From: Bradyrhizobium monzae
GTDB lineage: Bacteria > Pseudomonadota > Alphaproteobacteria > Rhizobiales > Xanthobacteraceae
Direction of reading: 5' to 3'
Assembly (NCBI RefSeq): GCF_021458635.1
Contig: NZ_JAIRDQ010000002.1
Span: forward strand, 682,001-746,000
Length of the DNA: 64,000 bases
Made by a program: the position numbers and the translations under genes. Positions within the stretch are counted from its first letter, which is position 1. Each line of letters starts with the position of its first letter. Below are positions 9,799 to 18,943 of this stretch, piece by piece. The notes under the pieces are model-generated. The model made no database searches. It worked only from the letters and a program-made list of their open reading frames with translations, and had not been told where the DNA came from.

Positions 9799-9903
9799 GA
9801 TATTCCCCAAAAGGACGCGACAACCGTGGATGGATATACCGATTTCGAGGCTGTTGCCGCCAGAGCTGATTTCCCTTCAGGGCACGATTAGGCGCAAACT
9901 GGC

Positions 9904-10743
9904 TCAGCCTGGGTTCACCGCAGGCGTTACGCCCCCAAGCGCCGCCGTCAACTCCGCCGCGACCTCGCGTACCACGCGGCCGATCTCCGGCAAGCGGGCA
10001 TCGGTGACGCGGCTGGTCAGGCCCGAGACGGAGATCGCGGCCAGCGGCTCGGCGAGCGCGTTGTAGACCACGGCAGCGACGCAGCGCAGGCCCGCCTCGG
10101 CCTCTTCGTCGTCCACGGCAAAACCCTGCTTTCGGATCGTCGCGAGTTCCTTGAAGAGGTCGCTCGGCCGCACGATGGATTTTTCCGTCAGCCTGGGCAT
10201 GCCGTGATGACGAATGACGGCGCCGACATCCTCGTCGGAGTAGGTCGCGAGCACGGCCTTGCCGACGCCTGATGTCACCATCGCGACGCGGCCGCCGACC
10301 TTGGTCAGCGAGCGCATGATCTCGCGGCTCTCCATGCGGGTCAGCACGATGATGAATTCGTCGTCGACCACCGCGAGATTGGCGGTCTCGCGAGTCAGAT
10401 CGCGCAACTTGCGCAAATAAGGTATGGCTTGTGCGGTAAAATTGCGCCGACGCGCAAAACTGGCGCCCACAGTGAAGCTGCGCACGCCGACGTGCCATTT
10501 GGATTCGACGCGGTCGAACTGCACGAAGCGGCGGCTTTCCAGCGTGGCCAGCAGGCGGTGAACGGTCGAAGCCGATAGGCCCGTGCGCACAGCGAGATCG
10601 CTGAGGCGATAGCCTTCGTCGTCCTCGGCCAGTGTCTCGAGGATCGACAGCGCGCGGTCGACCGACTGCACGCCGCCATCACGATCGGCCTCCGATGCCG
10701 ATCGAGTTTCGAGCGATTTGCGCCTGATCACGTTCCTGCTCAT
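9904..10743 (-). CDS. IclR-family transcriptional regulator
   Basis: This 279-residue protein starts at 10743 (MSRNVIRRKS). An N-terminal winged helix (GVQSVDRALSILETLAEDDE, LSASTVHRLLATLES) is followed by the IclR effector domain ending GLTSRVTDARLPEIG. Members sensing glyoxylate or allantoin (AllR type) control gcl operons, so gcl-hyi-glxR and ade are candidate targets; that is inference. It is a separate unit from the NYN gene, with a gap of about 105 bp. Its 5' leader contains a strong palindrome at 10761-10788. Confidence 0.88.
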   Translation of the reverse strand: MSRNVIRRKSLETRSASEADRDGGVQSVDRALSILETLAEDDEGYRLSDLAVRTGLSASTVHRLLATLESRRFVQFDRVESKWHVGVRSFTVGASFARRRNFTAQAIPYLRKLRDLTRETANLAVVDDEFIIVLTRMESREIMRSLTKVGGRVAMVTSGVGKAVLATYSDEDVGAVIRHHGMPRLTEKSIVRPSDLFKELATIRKQGFAVDDEEAEAGLRCVAAVVYNALAEPLAAISVSGLTSRVTDARLPEIGRVVREVAAELTAALGGVTPAVNPG

Positions 10744-10760
10744 CGCGACCTGACTGTTCT

Positions 10761-10788
10761 CACCTCTCCCCGCACACGGGGAGAGGTG
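10761..10788. repeat. Palindromic half-repeat (family 1-like) between CoA ligase and iclR
   Basis: CACCTCTCCCC and GGGGAGAGGTG flank a GCACAC loop, giving an 11-bp perfect stem. It resembles one end of the family 1 repeat at 4219 and 39635. It lies 17 bp after the stop of the CoA ligase gene and 18 bp before the iclR start, so it may end the ligase transcript. Confidence 0.6.
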
Positions 10789-10804
10789 AATGGACGTCGT
10801 CGTC

Positions 10805-12934
10805 TCAGAGCAGGCCCGCGCCGCGCGCCCACTTGTACTTTGCGCCGAGCACCTCGACCGGCAGTTCGGTCGAGTACGCATAGGCCGGGATGCCGTTCTG
10901 GTAGAGATATTCGGCCGCTTCCTCGACTTCGACGTCGCCCGCGAGCGAGGCGACGATCGGCTTCACGAAACCCTTGGCTTCCATCTCCTTCTTCACCTCG
11001 ACCATGTTGCGGGCGAACACCATCGGCGGCGTGACGATGGTGTGCCAGTAGCCGAGGATCAGCGAGTGGATGCGCTCATCCGTCAAACCGAGCTTCACCG
11101 TGTTGACATAGGTGATCGGCGGCTCGCCGCCGGTGATATCCACAGGATTTCCGGCCGCGCCGAACGGCGGGATGAACTTGCGGAAGGCAGCATCGAGGTC
11201 CGGCGGCATCGACATCAGCGACAGGCCGTTGTCAACACAGGAGTCCGACAGCAGCACGCCCGAGCCACCCGCACCGGTGATGATCAGGACATTCTCGCCC
11301 TTCGGCGTCGGCAGCACCGGCACGCCACGGGCGAATTCGAGCAATTGCCGCAAGCTGCGGGCACGGATCACGCCGGACTGCGCCAGGACGTCCTCGTAGA
11401 TCTTGTCGTTGCCGGCGAGCGCGCCGGTGTGCGACGAGGCCGCCTTTGCACCAGCCGAGGTGCGACCGGCCTTGAGCACGATCACGGGCTTCTTCTTCGA
11501 GACGCGCTTGGCGGCTTCCGCAAAGGCGCGGCCGTCCTTGAGGTCCTCGCAGTGCTGCGCGATGAGGTTCGTATTCGGATCCTGCTCGAAGAAGGCGAGC
11601 AGATCGTCTTCGTCGATATCCGACTTGTTGCCGAGGCCGACAATCGCGGAGACGCCCATTTTGGCCGAGCGCGAGAAGCCGATGATCGCCATGCCGATGC
11701 CACCCGACTGCGACGACAGCGCCGCGTGGCCTTTAACGTCGTAGGCCGTGCAGAAGGTCGCGCAGAGATTGGCCGGCGTATAATAGAAGCCGTAGATGTT
11801 CGGCCCCATCAGGCGGATGTCGTACTTCTTGCCGACTTCGACGATCTCGGCCTGCAGCTCCGGCGCGCCGGCTTCAGCGAATCCCGACGGGATCAGCACC
11901 GCACCCGGGATTTTCTTCTCGCCGCATTCGGTCAGCGCCGCAGCCACGAACTTCGCAGGAATCGCGAACACCGCCGTGTCGATTACGCCCGGCACGTCCT
12001 TGACGCTCTTGTAGGCCTTGTAGCCGAGAATTTCGGAGGCCTTCGGGTGGATCGGATAGATCTCGCCTTTGTAACCGCCGTTGATGAGGTTCTTCATCAC
12101 GGAGTTGCCGATCTTGCCGTCCTCGGCGGAGGCGCCGACCACGGCGACGGCCTTCGGCTGCATGATGCGGCTCATGGCCGCGACGATCTCTTCGGTCGGG
12201 CGCGGCTTCGGCTTGGGCTTGTAGGCGAAGTCGACGACGATGCGCACGTCGGCGGCAATGGCGTCCTTTGCGGTGGCGAACACCGGGTTGAGGTCGAGCT
12301 CGACAATTTCAGGGAAATCGGTGACGAGCTGCGAGACCTTGACGATGACATCGGCGAGTGCCGTGCGGTTCACCGGTTCACCGCCACGAACGCCCTTCAA
12401 AATCTCATGCGCCTGGATGCCGTCCAGCATCGAGAGCGCGTCTTCCTTGGTCGCGGGCGCGAGGCGGAAGGTGATGTCCTTGAGCACTTCGACCAGCACA
12501 CCGCCGAGACCGAAGGCGACCAGCTTGCCGAACGAGCCGTCGGTGATCGAGCCGACGATGACTTCGGTACCGCCGGCCAGCATCTGCTGAACCTGGATGC
12601 CCTCGATCTTGGCGTCGGCCTTGTACTTTTTGGCGTTACCGAGAATGGTCTCGTAGGCTTTTTCGGCGTCCTGTGCCGTCTTGACGCCGACGATGACGCC
12701 ACCGGCCTCGGTCTTGTGAAGAATATCCGGCGAGACGATCTTCATCACCACCGGGAAGCCCATCGACGACGCCATCTTGCCGGCCTCGCCAGCCGACTTC
12801 GCCACACCCTCCTTCGGCACCGGGATGCCGTAGGCGTCGCAGACCACCTTGCCTTCCGGGGCGGTCAGGCTGGTGCGGTTGTCGGCCTTGACCTGGTCAA
12901 GGACCCTGCGGACGACGTCTTTGGAATTGGACAT
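10805..12934 (-). CDS. ADP-forming acyl-CoA synthetase (acetate-CoA ligase family)
   Basis: This 709-residue fusion carries an ATP-grasp (beta-like) domain at about residues 1-235, with His73 in DILHKTEAGG, then CoA-binding and ligase (alpha-like) domains from about 250. The phosphohistidine motif is SSHTGALAG with His502. Such enzymes convert acyl-CoA + ADP + Pi to acid + CoA + ATP, or the reverse. The order beta-alpha is opposite to that of E. coli Pat, and there is no acetyltransferase domain. It is divergent from gntR-oxc-frc across two operators, so oxalate, formate or another acid of this pathway is a plausible substrate. That is inference; acetyl-CoA, propionyl-CoA or malonate-type acids remain possible. 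Confidence 0.85.
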   Translation of the reverse strand: MSNSKDVVRRVLDQVKADNRTSLTAPEGKVVCDAYGIPVPKEGVAKSAGEAGKMASSMGFPVVMKIVSPDILHKTEAGGVIVGVKTAQDAEKAYETILGNAKKYKADAKIEGIQVQQMLAGGTEVIVGSITDGSFGKLVAFGLGGVLVEVLKDITFRLAPATKEDALSMLDGIQAHEILKGVRGGEPVNRTALADVIVKVSQLVTDFPEIVELDLNPVFATAKDAIAADVRIVVDFAYKPKPKPRPTEEIVAAMSRIMQPKAVAVVGASAEDGKIGNSVMKNLINGGYKGEIYPIHPKASEILGYKAYKSVKDVPGVIDTAVFAIPAKFVAAALTECGEKKIPGAVLIPSGFAEAGAPELQAEIVEVGKKYDIRLMGPNIYGFYYTPANLCATFCTAYDVKGHAALSSQSGGIGMAIIGFSRSAKMGVSAIVGLGNKSDIDEDDLLAFFEQDPNTNLIAQHCEDLKDGRAFAEAAKRVSKKKPVIVLKAGRTSAGAKAASSHTGALAGNDKIYEDVLAQSGVIRARSLRQLLEFARGVPVLPTPKGENVLIITGAGGSGVLLSDSCVDNGLSLMSMPPDLDAAFRKFIPPFGAAGNPVDITGGEPPITYVNTVKLGLTDERIHSLILGYWHTIVTPPMVFARNMVEVKKEMEAKGFVKPIVASLAGDVEVEEAAEYLYQNGIPAYAYSTELPVEVLGAKYKWARGAGLL

Positions 12935-13091
12935 ATGGCTTCTCCCTTGACCTTCAGTTCTTGCTTTGCAAAGCGCGCGTGATGCGGCTGCCCGTGATGC
13001 TTGCCATCGCCACGCTCTGTTCCGTATGGCGGAATGCAGCGGCAGAAATGCCTAGACTACACCGCCGGTTTGGATCAAAAATGGCTAGTGA

Positions 13092-13108
13092 TGGCATTTG
13101 GTATGCCA
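13092..13108. promoter_or_regulatory. GntR-type operator A (TGGCAT-N5-ATGCCA)
   Basis: TGGCATTTGGTATGCCA has perfect 6-bp inverted arms around TTGGT. The identical 17-mer recurs 81 bp downstream (operator B). On the minus strand a TTGACA lies at 13124-13119, so this site would overlap the -10 side of a leftward promoter serving the CoA ligase at 12934. FCD-type GntR proteins commonly bind such TGGTATACCA-like palindromes. Confidence 0.75.
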
Positions 13109-13163
13109 GAAGCCAACTTGTCAAGTCAGAGACCACCTTGGAACGCCGCAAAAAATAGGCAGC

Positions 13164-13189
13164 TTGACATTCTGGCATTTGGTATGCCA
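13164..13189 (+). promoter_or_regulatory. -35 box TTGACA plus GntR-type operator B
   Basis: TTGACA at 13164-13169 is followed at 13173-13189 by TGGCATTTGGTATGCCA, identical to operator A. The operator fills the -35/-10 spacer, a position suited to repression. The gene immediately downstream is gntR itself (13246), so autoregulation is likely. The -10 hexamer is not clear. Confidence 0.75.
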
Positions 13190-13245
13190 AAAACTTTCCG
13201 GTAAATATTCCTGTAAAAGACGACTCCCACTGGAGGAGAATCGTC

Positions 13246-13977
13246 GTGTCACTGCGGAAACCAACCAAGGCATTGCCGAACATGGCCGAGGCAGACATCG
13301 CAATCGTTCGTATTGCCCCGGAGAGCAGCTTCAAGAACAAGGCGTATGACGCCTTGAAGGAAGCCATCCTCAAGATGGACATCTACTCGACGCCCGAGCC
13401 TGTCATGCTGGACGAGCGCGCGTTGTCCGAACGCCTGGGCGTCAGCCGCACGCCGATCCGCGAAGCCATCGCGATGCTCGAGCAGGACGGTTTCGTGAAG
13501 ACCGTGCCGCGCCGCGGCATCATGGTGGTGCGCAGGACCAAGAGCGAGATCGTCGACATGATCCGCGCCTGGGCCGCGCTGGAGAGCATGGCGGCGCGCC
13601 TCATCACCACCACCGCGCGCAAGAAGGACATCACGGCGCTGCGCGACTACTTCAAGGACTTCGGCAAGGACCGCCTGCCCGAGGATCACGTCGAGGAATA
13701 TTCACGCGCCAACATCGCCTTCCACCAGGCACTGATCTCGCTGTCGGAATCTCCGGTGCTGGTCGATCTCACCAACGATCTGTTGCTGCACGTGCGCGGC
13801 TATCGCCAACTGACGATCGGCCGCAAGGACCGCACCGCGACGTCGCTGCCCGAGCATCTCGGCATGATCGAGGCGCTGGAGGCACGCGACACCGAGCTCG
13901 CCGAGAAGCGCGCCCGCGACCACACCCTTGGCCTCGCCGCTTACGTCGAATCGCACGGTCAGGAACTCTTCACCTAG
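13246..13977 (+). CDS. GntR-family (FCD subfamily) transcriptional regulator
   Basis: This 243-residue protein starts with GTG at 13246, seven bases after GGAGGAGA. The N-terminal winged helix includes [20 protein letters not shown] and a following wing (PRRGIMVV). The C-terminal helical FCD domain runs from about residue 95, with metal-ligand-like His residues in [11 protein letters not shown] and GHDQEL-type segments less certain. It is the first gene of gntR-oxc-frc, 62 bp before oxc. The two 17-bp operators upstream and the matching sites elsewhere in the window make it the likely local regulator of oxalate genes; its effector may be oxalate, oxalyl-CoA or formyl-CoA (inference). Confidence 0.92.
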   Translation: MSLRKPTKALPNMAEADIAIVRIAPESSFKNKAYDALKEAILKMDIYSTPEPVMLDERALSERLGVSRTPIREAIAMLEQDGFVKTVPRRGIMVVRRTKSEIVDMIRAWAALESMAARLITTTARKKDITALRDYFKDFGKDRLPEDHVEEYSRANIAFHQALISLSESPVLVDLTNDLLLHVRGYRQLTIGRKDRTATSLPEHLGMIEALEARDTELAEKRARDHTLGLAAYVESHGQELFT

Positions 13978-13992
13978 CAACATTCACCAGAA

Positions 13993-14009
13993 GGGCGAAA
14001 CATTCGCCC
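13993..14009 (+). promoter_or_regulatory. Short hairpin between gntR and oxc
   Basis: GGGCGAA-ACA-TTCGCCC is a perfect 7-bp stem with a 3-nt loop, ending about 30 bases before the oxc start. There is no T-run, so it is unlikely to terminate; it could stabilise the oxc-frc mRNA after processing. Confidence 0.4.
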
Positions 14010-14039
14010 CGTTATCTTGAGACCAGGGAGACAAGGCCC

Positions 14040-15773
14040 ATGCTGAACACCGCGACCAAGTCCGAAGCACCGGGCACCGAGCAAGAACTGACGGATGGCT
14101 TCCATCTCGTCATCGACGCGCTCAAGCTGAACGGCATCAACACCATCTATAATGTGCCGGGCATCCCGATCACGGATTTGGGCCGCATGGCCCAGGCCGA
14201 AGGCATTCGCGTGATCTCCTTCCGCCACGAGCAGAACGCCGGTTACGCCGCCGGCATCGCCGGCTATCTCACCAAGAAGCCCGGCGTCTGCCTCACGGTG
14301 TCCGCGCCCGGCTTCCTCAATGGTCTCACCGCGCTCGCGCACGCCACCACCAACTGCTATCCGATGATCCTGGTCTCGGGTTCCTCCGAGCGCGAGATCG
14401 TCGACCTCCAGCAGGGCGACTACGAAGAGATGGACCAGCTCGCGATTGCGAAGCCGCTGTGCAAGGCGGCGTATCGCGTGCTGCACGCCCAGGACATCGG
14501 CATCGGTTTCGCCCGCGCCATCCGCGCTGCGGTCTCGGGCCGTCCGGGCGGCGTCTATCTCGACCTGCCGGCCAAGCTGTTCGGCCAGGTGATGAACGCC
14601 GAGGCCGGCCAGAAGTCGCTGGTCAAGGTGATCGACGCGGCTCCGGCCCAGATCCCCTCGCCTGCTTCGGTCAAGCGCGCGCTTGATGTCTTGAAGAGCG
14701 CAAAGCGTCCGCTCATCATTCTCGGCAAGGGCGCGGCCTATGCGCAGGCAGATGAAGAGATCAAGAGCTTCGTCGAGAAGAGCGGCGTGCCGTTCCTGCC
14801 AATGAGCATGGCCAAGGGCCTGCTCCCCGACACGCATCCGCAATGCGCAGGGGCTGCGCGTTCGACGGTGCTGAAGGACTCCGACGTCGTGATGCTGATC
14901 GGCGCGCGGCTGAACTGGCTGCTGTCGCACGGCAAGGGCAAGAGCTGGGGCGATGCGCCGAAGAAGTTCATCCAGGTCGACATCGAGCCGAAGGAAATGG
15001 ACTCCAACATCGAGATCGTCGCGCCCGTCGTCGGCGACATCGGCTCGGTCGTCTCGGCTTTCAACCAGGCGATCGCTACGGGCTGGACCGCCCCGCCGGC
15101 CGAATGGACCAAGGCCATCGTGTCCAAGCGCGACGAGAACGTCGCCAAGATGGCGCCGAAGCTCATGAACAACAAGTCGCCGATGGATTATCACGGCGCG
15201 CTCGGCGTGCTGAAAAACGTGATCAAGGAACATCCCGAGGCGATCCTCGTCAACGAAGGCGCCAACACGCTGGACCTCGCCCGCGGCGTCATCGACATGT
15301 ACCGCCCACGCAAGCGTCTCGACGTCGGCACCTGGGGCGTGATGGGCATCGGCATGGGCCAGGCGATCGCGGCTGCGCTCGAGACCGGCCACCCCGTGCT
15401 CGCGGTGGAAGGCGACTCGGCCTTCGGCTTCTCCGGCATGGAGGTCGAGACCATCTGCCGCTACAATTTGCCGATCTGCGTCGTCATCTTCAACAATGAC
15501 GGCATCTATCGCGGCACCGACGTCAACGGCGCCAACGCCGATCCGGCAACGACGGTGTTCGTCAAGGGCGCGCGCTACGACAAGATGATGGAAGCCTTCG
15601 GCGGCGTCGGCGTGAATGCGACCTCGCCGGATGAACTGAAGCGCGCCGTCAACGAGGCGATGGCCTCGGGCAAGCCGACGCTCATCAACGCAGTGATCGA
15701 TCCCGCCGCGGGCTCGGAGAGCGGCCGCATCGGCAACCTCAATCCGCAGAGCGTTCTGCAGAAGAAGAAGTAA
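14040..15773 (+). CDS. oxc: Oxalyl-CoA decarboxylase
   Basis: This 577-residue ThDP enzyme converts oxalyl-CoA to formyl-CoA and CO2. The cofactor-activating glutamate is Glu64 in [12 protein letters not shown]. The PP-domain motif is [19 protein letters not shown] followed by FNNDGIYRG. The C-terminal [12 protein letters not shown] resembles the CoA-contacting tail of this enzyme. GGGAG precedes the ATG. It lies between its GntR regulator and frc, the partner that supplies oxalyl-CoA. Length and motifs match the family closely, and the paired frc excludes generic acetolactate-synthase-like annotation. Confidence 0.96.
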   Translation: MLNTATKSEAPGTEQELTDGFHLVIDALKLNGINTIYNVPGIPITDLGRMAQAEGIRVISFRHEQNAGYAAGIAGYLTKKPGVCLTVSAPGFLNGLTALAHATTNCYPMILVSGSSEREIVDLQQGDYEEMDQLAIAKPLCKAAYRVLHAQDIGIGFARAIRAAVSGRPGGVYLDLPAKLFGQVMNAEAGQKSLVKVIDAAPAQIPSPASVKRALDVLKSAKRPLIILGKGAAYAQADEEIKSFVEKSGVPFLPMSMAKGLLPDTHPQCAGAARSTVLKDSDVVMLIGARLNWLLSHGKGKSWGDAPKKFIQVDIEPKEMDSNIEIVAPVVGDIGSVVSAFNQAIATGWTAPPAEWTKAIVSKRDENVAKMAPKLMNNKSPMDYHGALGVLKNVIKEHPEAILVNEGANTLDLARGVIDMYRPRKRLDVGTWGVMGIGMGQAIAAALETGHPVLAVEGDSAFGFSGMEVETICRYNLPICVVIFNNDGIYRGTDVNGANADPATTVFVKGARYDKMMEAFGGVGVNATSPDELKRAVNEAMASGKPTLINAVIDPAAGSESGRIGNLNPQSVLQKKK

Positions 15774-15836
15774 GTCCACCCCTCAACCCTTTATTCCCTG
15801 TGGTTCGCAGGGGCAGACAGAGTACGGAGCAACACC

Positions 15837-17114
15837 ATGACCAAAGCGCTCGAGGGCGTTCGCATTCTCGACTTCACCCACGTCCAGTCCGGACCGACCT
15901 GCACGCAGCTGCTCGCATGGTTCGGCGCCGACGTGATCAAGGTGGAACGCCCGGGCGTGGGTGACATCACCCGCGGCCAGCTGCAGGACATCCCGAACGT
16001 GGACAGCCTGTATTTCACCATGCTCAACCACAACAAGCGCTCGATCACGCTCGACACCAAGAACCCCAAGGGCAAGGAAGTCCTCACCGAGCTCATCAAG
16101 AAGTGCGACGTGCTGGTCGAGAACTTCGGCCCCGGCGTGCTCGACCGCATGGGCTTCCCCTGGGAGAAGATCCAGGCGATCAACCCGAAGATGATCGTCG
16201 CCTCGATCAAGGGCTTTGGTCCCGGACCGTACGAAGACTGCAAGGTCTATGAGAACGTCGCGCAGTGCACCGGCGGCGCCGCCTCCACCACCGGCTTCCG
16301 CGATGGTCTTCCGCTCGTCACCGGCGCGCAGATCGGCGACAGCGGCACCGGCCTGCATCTGGCGCTCGGCATCGTCACCGCGCTGTATCACCGCACCCAT
16401 TCGGGCAAGGGCCAGCGCGTCACCGCCGCGATGCAGGACGGCGTGCTCAACCTCGCGCGCGTCAAACTGCGCGACCAGCAGCGCCTCGAGCGCGGCCCGC
16501 TTAGGGAATACAGCCAGTTCGGCGAAGGCATTCCGTTCGGCGATGCCGTGCCGCGCGCCGGCAACGATTCCGGCGGTGGCCAGCCCGGCCGCATCCTGAA
16601 GTGCAAGGGCTGGGAAACCGATCCCAACGCCTACATCTACTTCATCACCCAGGCCCCGGTCTGGGAGAAGATCTGCGACGTCATCGGCGAGCCGACCTGG
16701 AAGACCGATCCGAACTATTCCAAGCCAGCCGCACGCCTTCCGCGCCTCAACGAGATTTTTGCCCGCATCGAACAGTGGACGATGACCAAGACAAAATTCG
16801 AGGCGATGGAAATCCTCAACAAGGACGACATCCCCTGCGGCCCGATCCTGTCGATGAAGGAGATCGCCGAGGACCAGTCGCTGCGCGCGACCGGCACCGT
16901 GGTCGAGGTCGATCATCCGACCCGCGGCAAGTACATCTCGGTCGGCAACCCGATCAAGCTGTCGGACTCACCGGCCGACGTCACCCGCTCTCCGCTGCTC
17001 GGCGAGCACACCGACGAGATCCTGCGCGCGGTGCTCGGCTTCAGCGACCACCAGGTCGCCGAGATCCACAAGTCCGGCGCGCTCGACCCGCCGCAGAAGC
17101 AGGCCGCCGAGTAA
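15837..17114 (+). CDS. frc: Formyl-CoA:oxalate CoA-transferase
   Basis: This 425-residue class III CoA-transferase moves CoA from formyl-CoA to oxalate. Active-site residues known for Frc are visible: Gln17 (THVQSGP), Asp168 (QIGDSGTG), which forms the aspartyl anhydride, and the glycine loop SGGGQPG near 258. Residue 48 is Gln, a position that varies between Frc enzymes. It follows oxc by 63 bp, with GGAG before the ATG, and is closed by a strong terminator. With oxc it makes the standard oxalate-to-formate cycle. Confidence 0.96.
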   Translation: MTKALEGVRILDFTHVQSGPTCTQLLAWFGADVIKVERPGVGDITRGQLQDIPNVDSLYFTMLNHNKRSITLDTKNPKGKEVLTELIKKCDVLVENFGPGVLDRMGFPWEKIQAINPKMIVASIKGFGPGPYEDCKVYENVAQCTGGAASTTGFRDGLPLVTGAQIGDSGTGLHLALGIVTALYHRTHSGKGQRVTAAMQDGVLNLARVKLRDQQRLERGPLREYSQFGEGIPFGDAVPRAGNDSGGGQPGRILKCKGWETDPNAYIYFITQAPVWEKICDVIGEPTWKTDPNYSKPAARLPRLNEIFARIEQWTMTKTKFEAMEILNKDDIPCGPILSMKEIAEDQSLRATGTVVEVDHPTRGKYISVGNPIKLSDSPADVTRSPLLGEHTDEILRAVLGFSDHQVAEIHKSGALDPPQKQAAE

Positions 17115-17140
17115 GCGGCACCACAACGCATGAGATGAAA

Positions 17141-17167
17141 GGGCCGCCCATCGAGGCGGCCCTTTTT
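17141..17167 (+). terminator. Intrinsic terminator after frc
   Basis: GGGCCGCC (17141-17148), loop CATCGA, GGCGGCCC (17155-17162) and then TTTTT form a canonical terminator closing gntR-oxc-frc. Confidence 0.9.
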
Positions 17168-17252
17168 GCGTCAGGAAGGCGGTGCGGCCACGTGCCCAAC
17201 CCAAAAAGCGGAAAACAACCCCATGCACAGTAGCCCCTGCCGCGAACAAAAC

Positions 17253-17303
17253 TTCGTATTTTACGAATTTCGTTTGACGCGTCGGGGAAAACAGGGGTAG
17301 TAT
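17253..17303 (+). promoter_or_regulatory. Candidate promoter with upstream inverted repeat
   Basis: TTCGTA-TTT-TACGAA (17253-17267) is followed by TTGACG (17274-17279), an 18-nt spacer and TAGTAT (17298-17303), a good sigma-70-like promoter. The rest of the 460-bp gap from 17115 to 17576 holds only the frc terminator; I see no convincing gene there. The first gene downstream is the small ORF at 17577. Confidence 0.5.
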
Positions 17304-17576
17304 GCCATTATGCGAGAAGCGAAGGCCGGCCTATGAGGGGCATCTCGACGCAGAGGCGCGTCACTGCCGCGCGCCGACGACCAGTCGGGTGGCGACCAGC
17401 CGGCATTTTTATTCGCGTCGGACAGTCTTTCGAGGAACCGGCGCGGTGGCCGTCAGTTGTTTATCCAGACCCGACTTCTCCACTCAGGGACGATGCGCTG
17501 TTTCACCAGCCCGCGAACGCGGACGGGACGTCAGCACATTCGCGGGCCAGACACGTTCAAACAAACCGAGACCGAT

Positions 17577-17759
17577 ATGTTGAGAGATCAATCCTCTGAT
17601 CGCGCCAAGCGTGAAGCCGACAAGGCGTTCAAGCCTGCCAAAACGCAGAAACCGATGAATGACTACGCGAAGGACCAGCACTCCTTCAACGAAAACCGCG
17701 AGCGGCTGAAAGCGGAACGATTGGCTCGCGAGGCCAAGCCGAAAGGCAGCGAAGACTAG
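17577..17759 (+). CDS. Small basic/acidic hypothetical protein
   Basis: This 60-residue protein begins MLRDQSSDRAKREADKAF and is rich in Lys, Glu, Arg and Asp. It contains no hydrophobic core, signal or membrane segment, so it is probably a soluble, largely helical or disordered protein. It reads as a real gene by its composition and a downstream convergent neighbour, but it belongs to no family I can name. The ribosome site is weak (GAGA). A promoter-like element lies about 275 bp upstream. Confidence 0.55.
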   Translation: MLRDQSSDRAKREADKAFKPAKTQKPMNDYAKDQHSFNENRERLKAERLAREAKPKGSED

Positions 17760-17771
17760 GATCGACGCACT

Positions 17772-17987
17772 CTAGAGCATCGACAGCACAACGACGCCGT
17801 CTTCGAGCTCTCCCGAATCCAACCGCGTCCGTGCGATGCGCTCGAACTCCGTGCGGTATTTTTGAAGATAGCTGAAGGCCTGCTTCTGCGTCGCAAAGGT
17901 GGTCGCAAGCCGGCATATCTGCCGACCCGCGCCGTGCGCGAGAAAGAAGGTGATGGTGCCGCCGGCGTCCGATTTGACTCTAGGCAC
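17772..17987 (-). CDS. Small hypothetical protein
   Basis: This 71-residue protein starts with GTG at 17987, chosen because AGGGAG lies eight bases upstream; the in-frame GTG at 17996 would overlap that site. The sequence has a beta-like N-terminus (GGTITFFLAHGAG) and an amphipathic helix (KQAFSYLQKYRTEFERIA). It is convergent with the gene at 17577 and followed upstream by another small gene. Family and function are unknown to me. Confidence 0.5.
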   Translation of the reverse strand: MPRVKSDAGGTITFFLAHGAGRQICRLATTFATQKQAFSYLQKYRTEFERIARTRLDSGELEDGVVVLSML

Positions 17988-18050
17988 GATCCGCACTCCC
18001 TGGCATGTAACCGGCCCTCTCCCGTCGTTCGGCAGCGATGCCGACGTCGG

Positions 18051-18293
18051 CTATTGCGGCGGCTTCTTCTTGCGCTTGGTCGGGATCGGTGCCGGCAGCG
18101 ATGCCTGATGGGTTGCGTCGGCCGCTGCCCTGGCTTCGCGCAGCTCGCGAAGCCTCGCCATGTTCTTGCGAACGTCGATAGCCTGCCTTTCGGCATCCGC
18201 CATCGCTTGCGCGCCTTCTTGAGCCGCCAAACGCTGGCGGTTAGAGCGCGCGATGCTTTCGGGTGACGGTTCGGCCGATTTTCTGGCGCTCAT
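18051..18293 (-). CDS. Small Lys/Arg/Ala-rich hypothetical protein
   Basis: This 80-residue protein (MSARKSAEPSPESIARSNRQ) is predicted to be mostly helical, with a coiled-coil-like middle (NMARLRELREARAAADA) and a basic tail ending KRKKKPPQ. A GGGTGA ribosome site precedes the ATG. It lacks membrane or signal segments. The basic tail would suit nucleic-acid contact, but no function can be assigned. Confidence 0.5.
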   Translation of the reverse strand: MSARKSAEPSPESIARSNRQRLAAQEGAQAMADAERQAIDVRKNMARLRELREARAAADATHQASLPAPIPTKRKKKPPQ

Positions 18294-18313
18294 CTTTCAC
18301 CCTTTCGGAAACG

Positions 18314-18346
18314 GACAAAACCCGCTCAATCCAGCGATCGAGCGGG
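18314..18346 (-). terminator. Intrinsic terminator after csp
   Basis: Read on the minus strand, CCCGCTC, a 12-nt loop and GAGCGGG are followed by TTTTG. It lies about 45 bp beyond the cold-shock gene stop. Confidence 0.8.
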
Positions 18347-18390
18347 TCGCATGGCCGTTTCAGTACATCCGTGAAACGGCACTGGAGGAC

Positions 18391-18600
18391 TTAAGCCAGC
18401 GAGAGATTCTCAGCGCTGACCTTGCCCCGCATCTTGTCGGTCTTGGCCTCGAAGTTGACCTTTTGGCCCTCAGCGAGACCCGCAAGACCAGCCCGCTCGA
18501 CCGCGCTGATGTGAACGAACACATCGTTGCCACCGTCGTCGGGCTGAATGAATCCGAAGCCCTTCTGGCCGTTGAACCACTTTACAGTACCTGTCGTCAT
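18391..18600 (-). CDS. csp: Cold-shock protein (CspA family)
   Basis: This 69-residue single cold-shock domain protein binds single-stranded RNA/DNA as an RNA chaperone. RNP1 is [10 protein letters not shown] and RNP2 is VFVHIS, with the usual [12 protein letters not shown] start. GGAGAAG precedes the ATG at 18600. The upstream region to 18943 has no gene and probably includes a long 5' leader, with a hairpin at 18629-18653 directly before the ribosome site. An intrinsic terminator follows. Confidence 0.95.
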   Translation of the reverse strand: MTTGTVKWFNGQKGFGFIQPDDGGNDVFVHISAVERAGLAGLAEGQKVNFEAKTDKMRGKVSAENLSLA

Positions 18601-18628
18601 TTTTCTTCTCCAAAGAGCACACATGTGC

Positions 18629-18653
18629 GTTCCGCGTGACACTCACGCAGAAC
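18629..18653 (-). promoter_or_regulatory. Hairpin in csp 5' leader
   Basis: On the minus strand GTTCTGCGTGA-GTG-TCACGCGGAAC forms an 11-bp stem with one G-T pair, ending about 28 bases before the csp ATG. Structured leaders that refold at low temperature are usual for cold-shock genes. The rest of 18654-18943 shows no gene. Confidence 0.5.
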
Positions 18654-18943
18654 CGTTTCAATTCGTCGATGTCGATGGAAAAGGAGCCCGCGGGCGCATT
18701 CAACAAGGCACAGCGGCTGAACGAACAACAGTAAGGTATACCACATCAGCGTCGTTTGCAAGGCTGGGCCGGATTCAATTGCCCCATAAGCGCTGCAAGC
18801 CATTGCAGATATTTAGGATTCAGGCCCGCACGGCGTCAGACACTGCGCGAGCGGGCGCAATCGCAAGCGCCGATTTGATGCAATTCTCGTGGCCTGCCGA
18901 TCTTTGCCTCGTCGCCCCACATGCGCATCCACTTCGTCGCGTT

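Noticed and set aside
10790..12982. A 730-codon open frame opposite the acyl-CoA ligase
   Set aside because: It is the antisense shadow of a high-GC3 gene; the translated sequence is Arg/His/Asp-rich and repetitive without any domain, while the other strand has complete motifs.
13974..15779. A 601-codon open frame opposite oxc
   Set aside because: Antisense shadow; Asp/Arg/His-rich with no domain.
17302..17599. Open frames of 88-93 codons before the small gene at 17577
   Set aside because: They overlap one another in several frames, have no ribosome site and show Arg/Ser/His-rich shadow composition.
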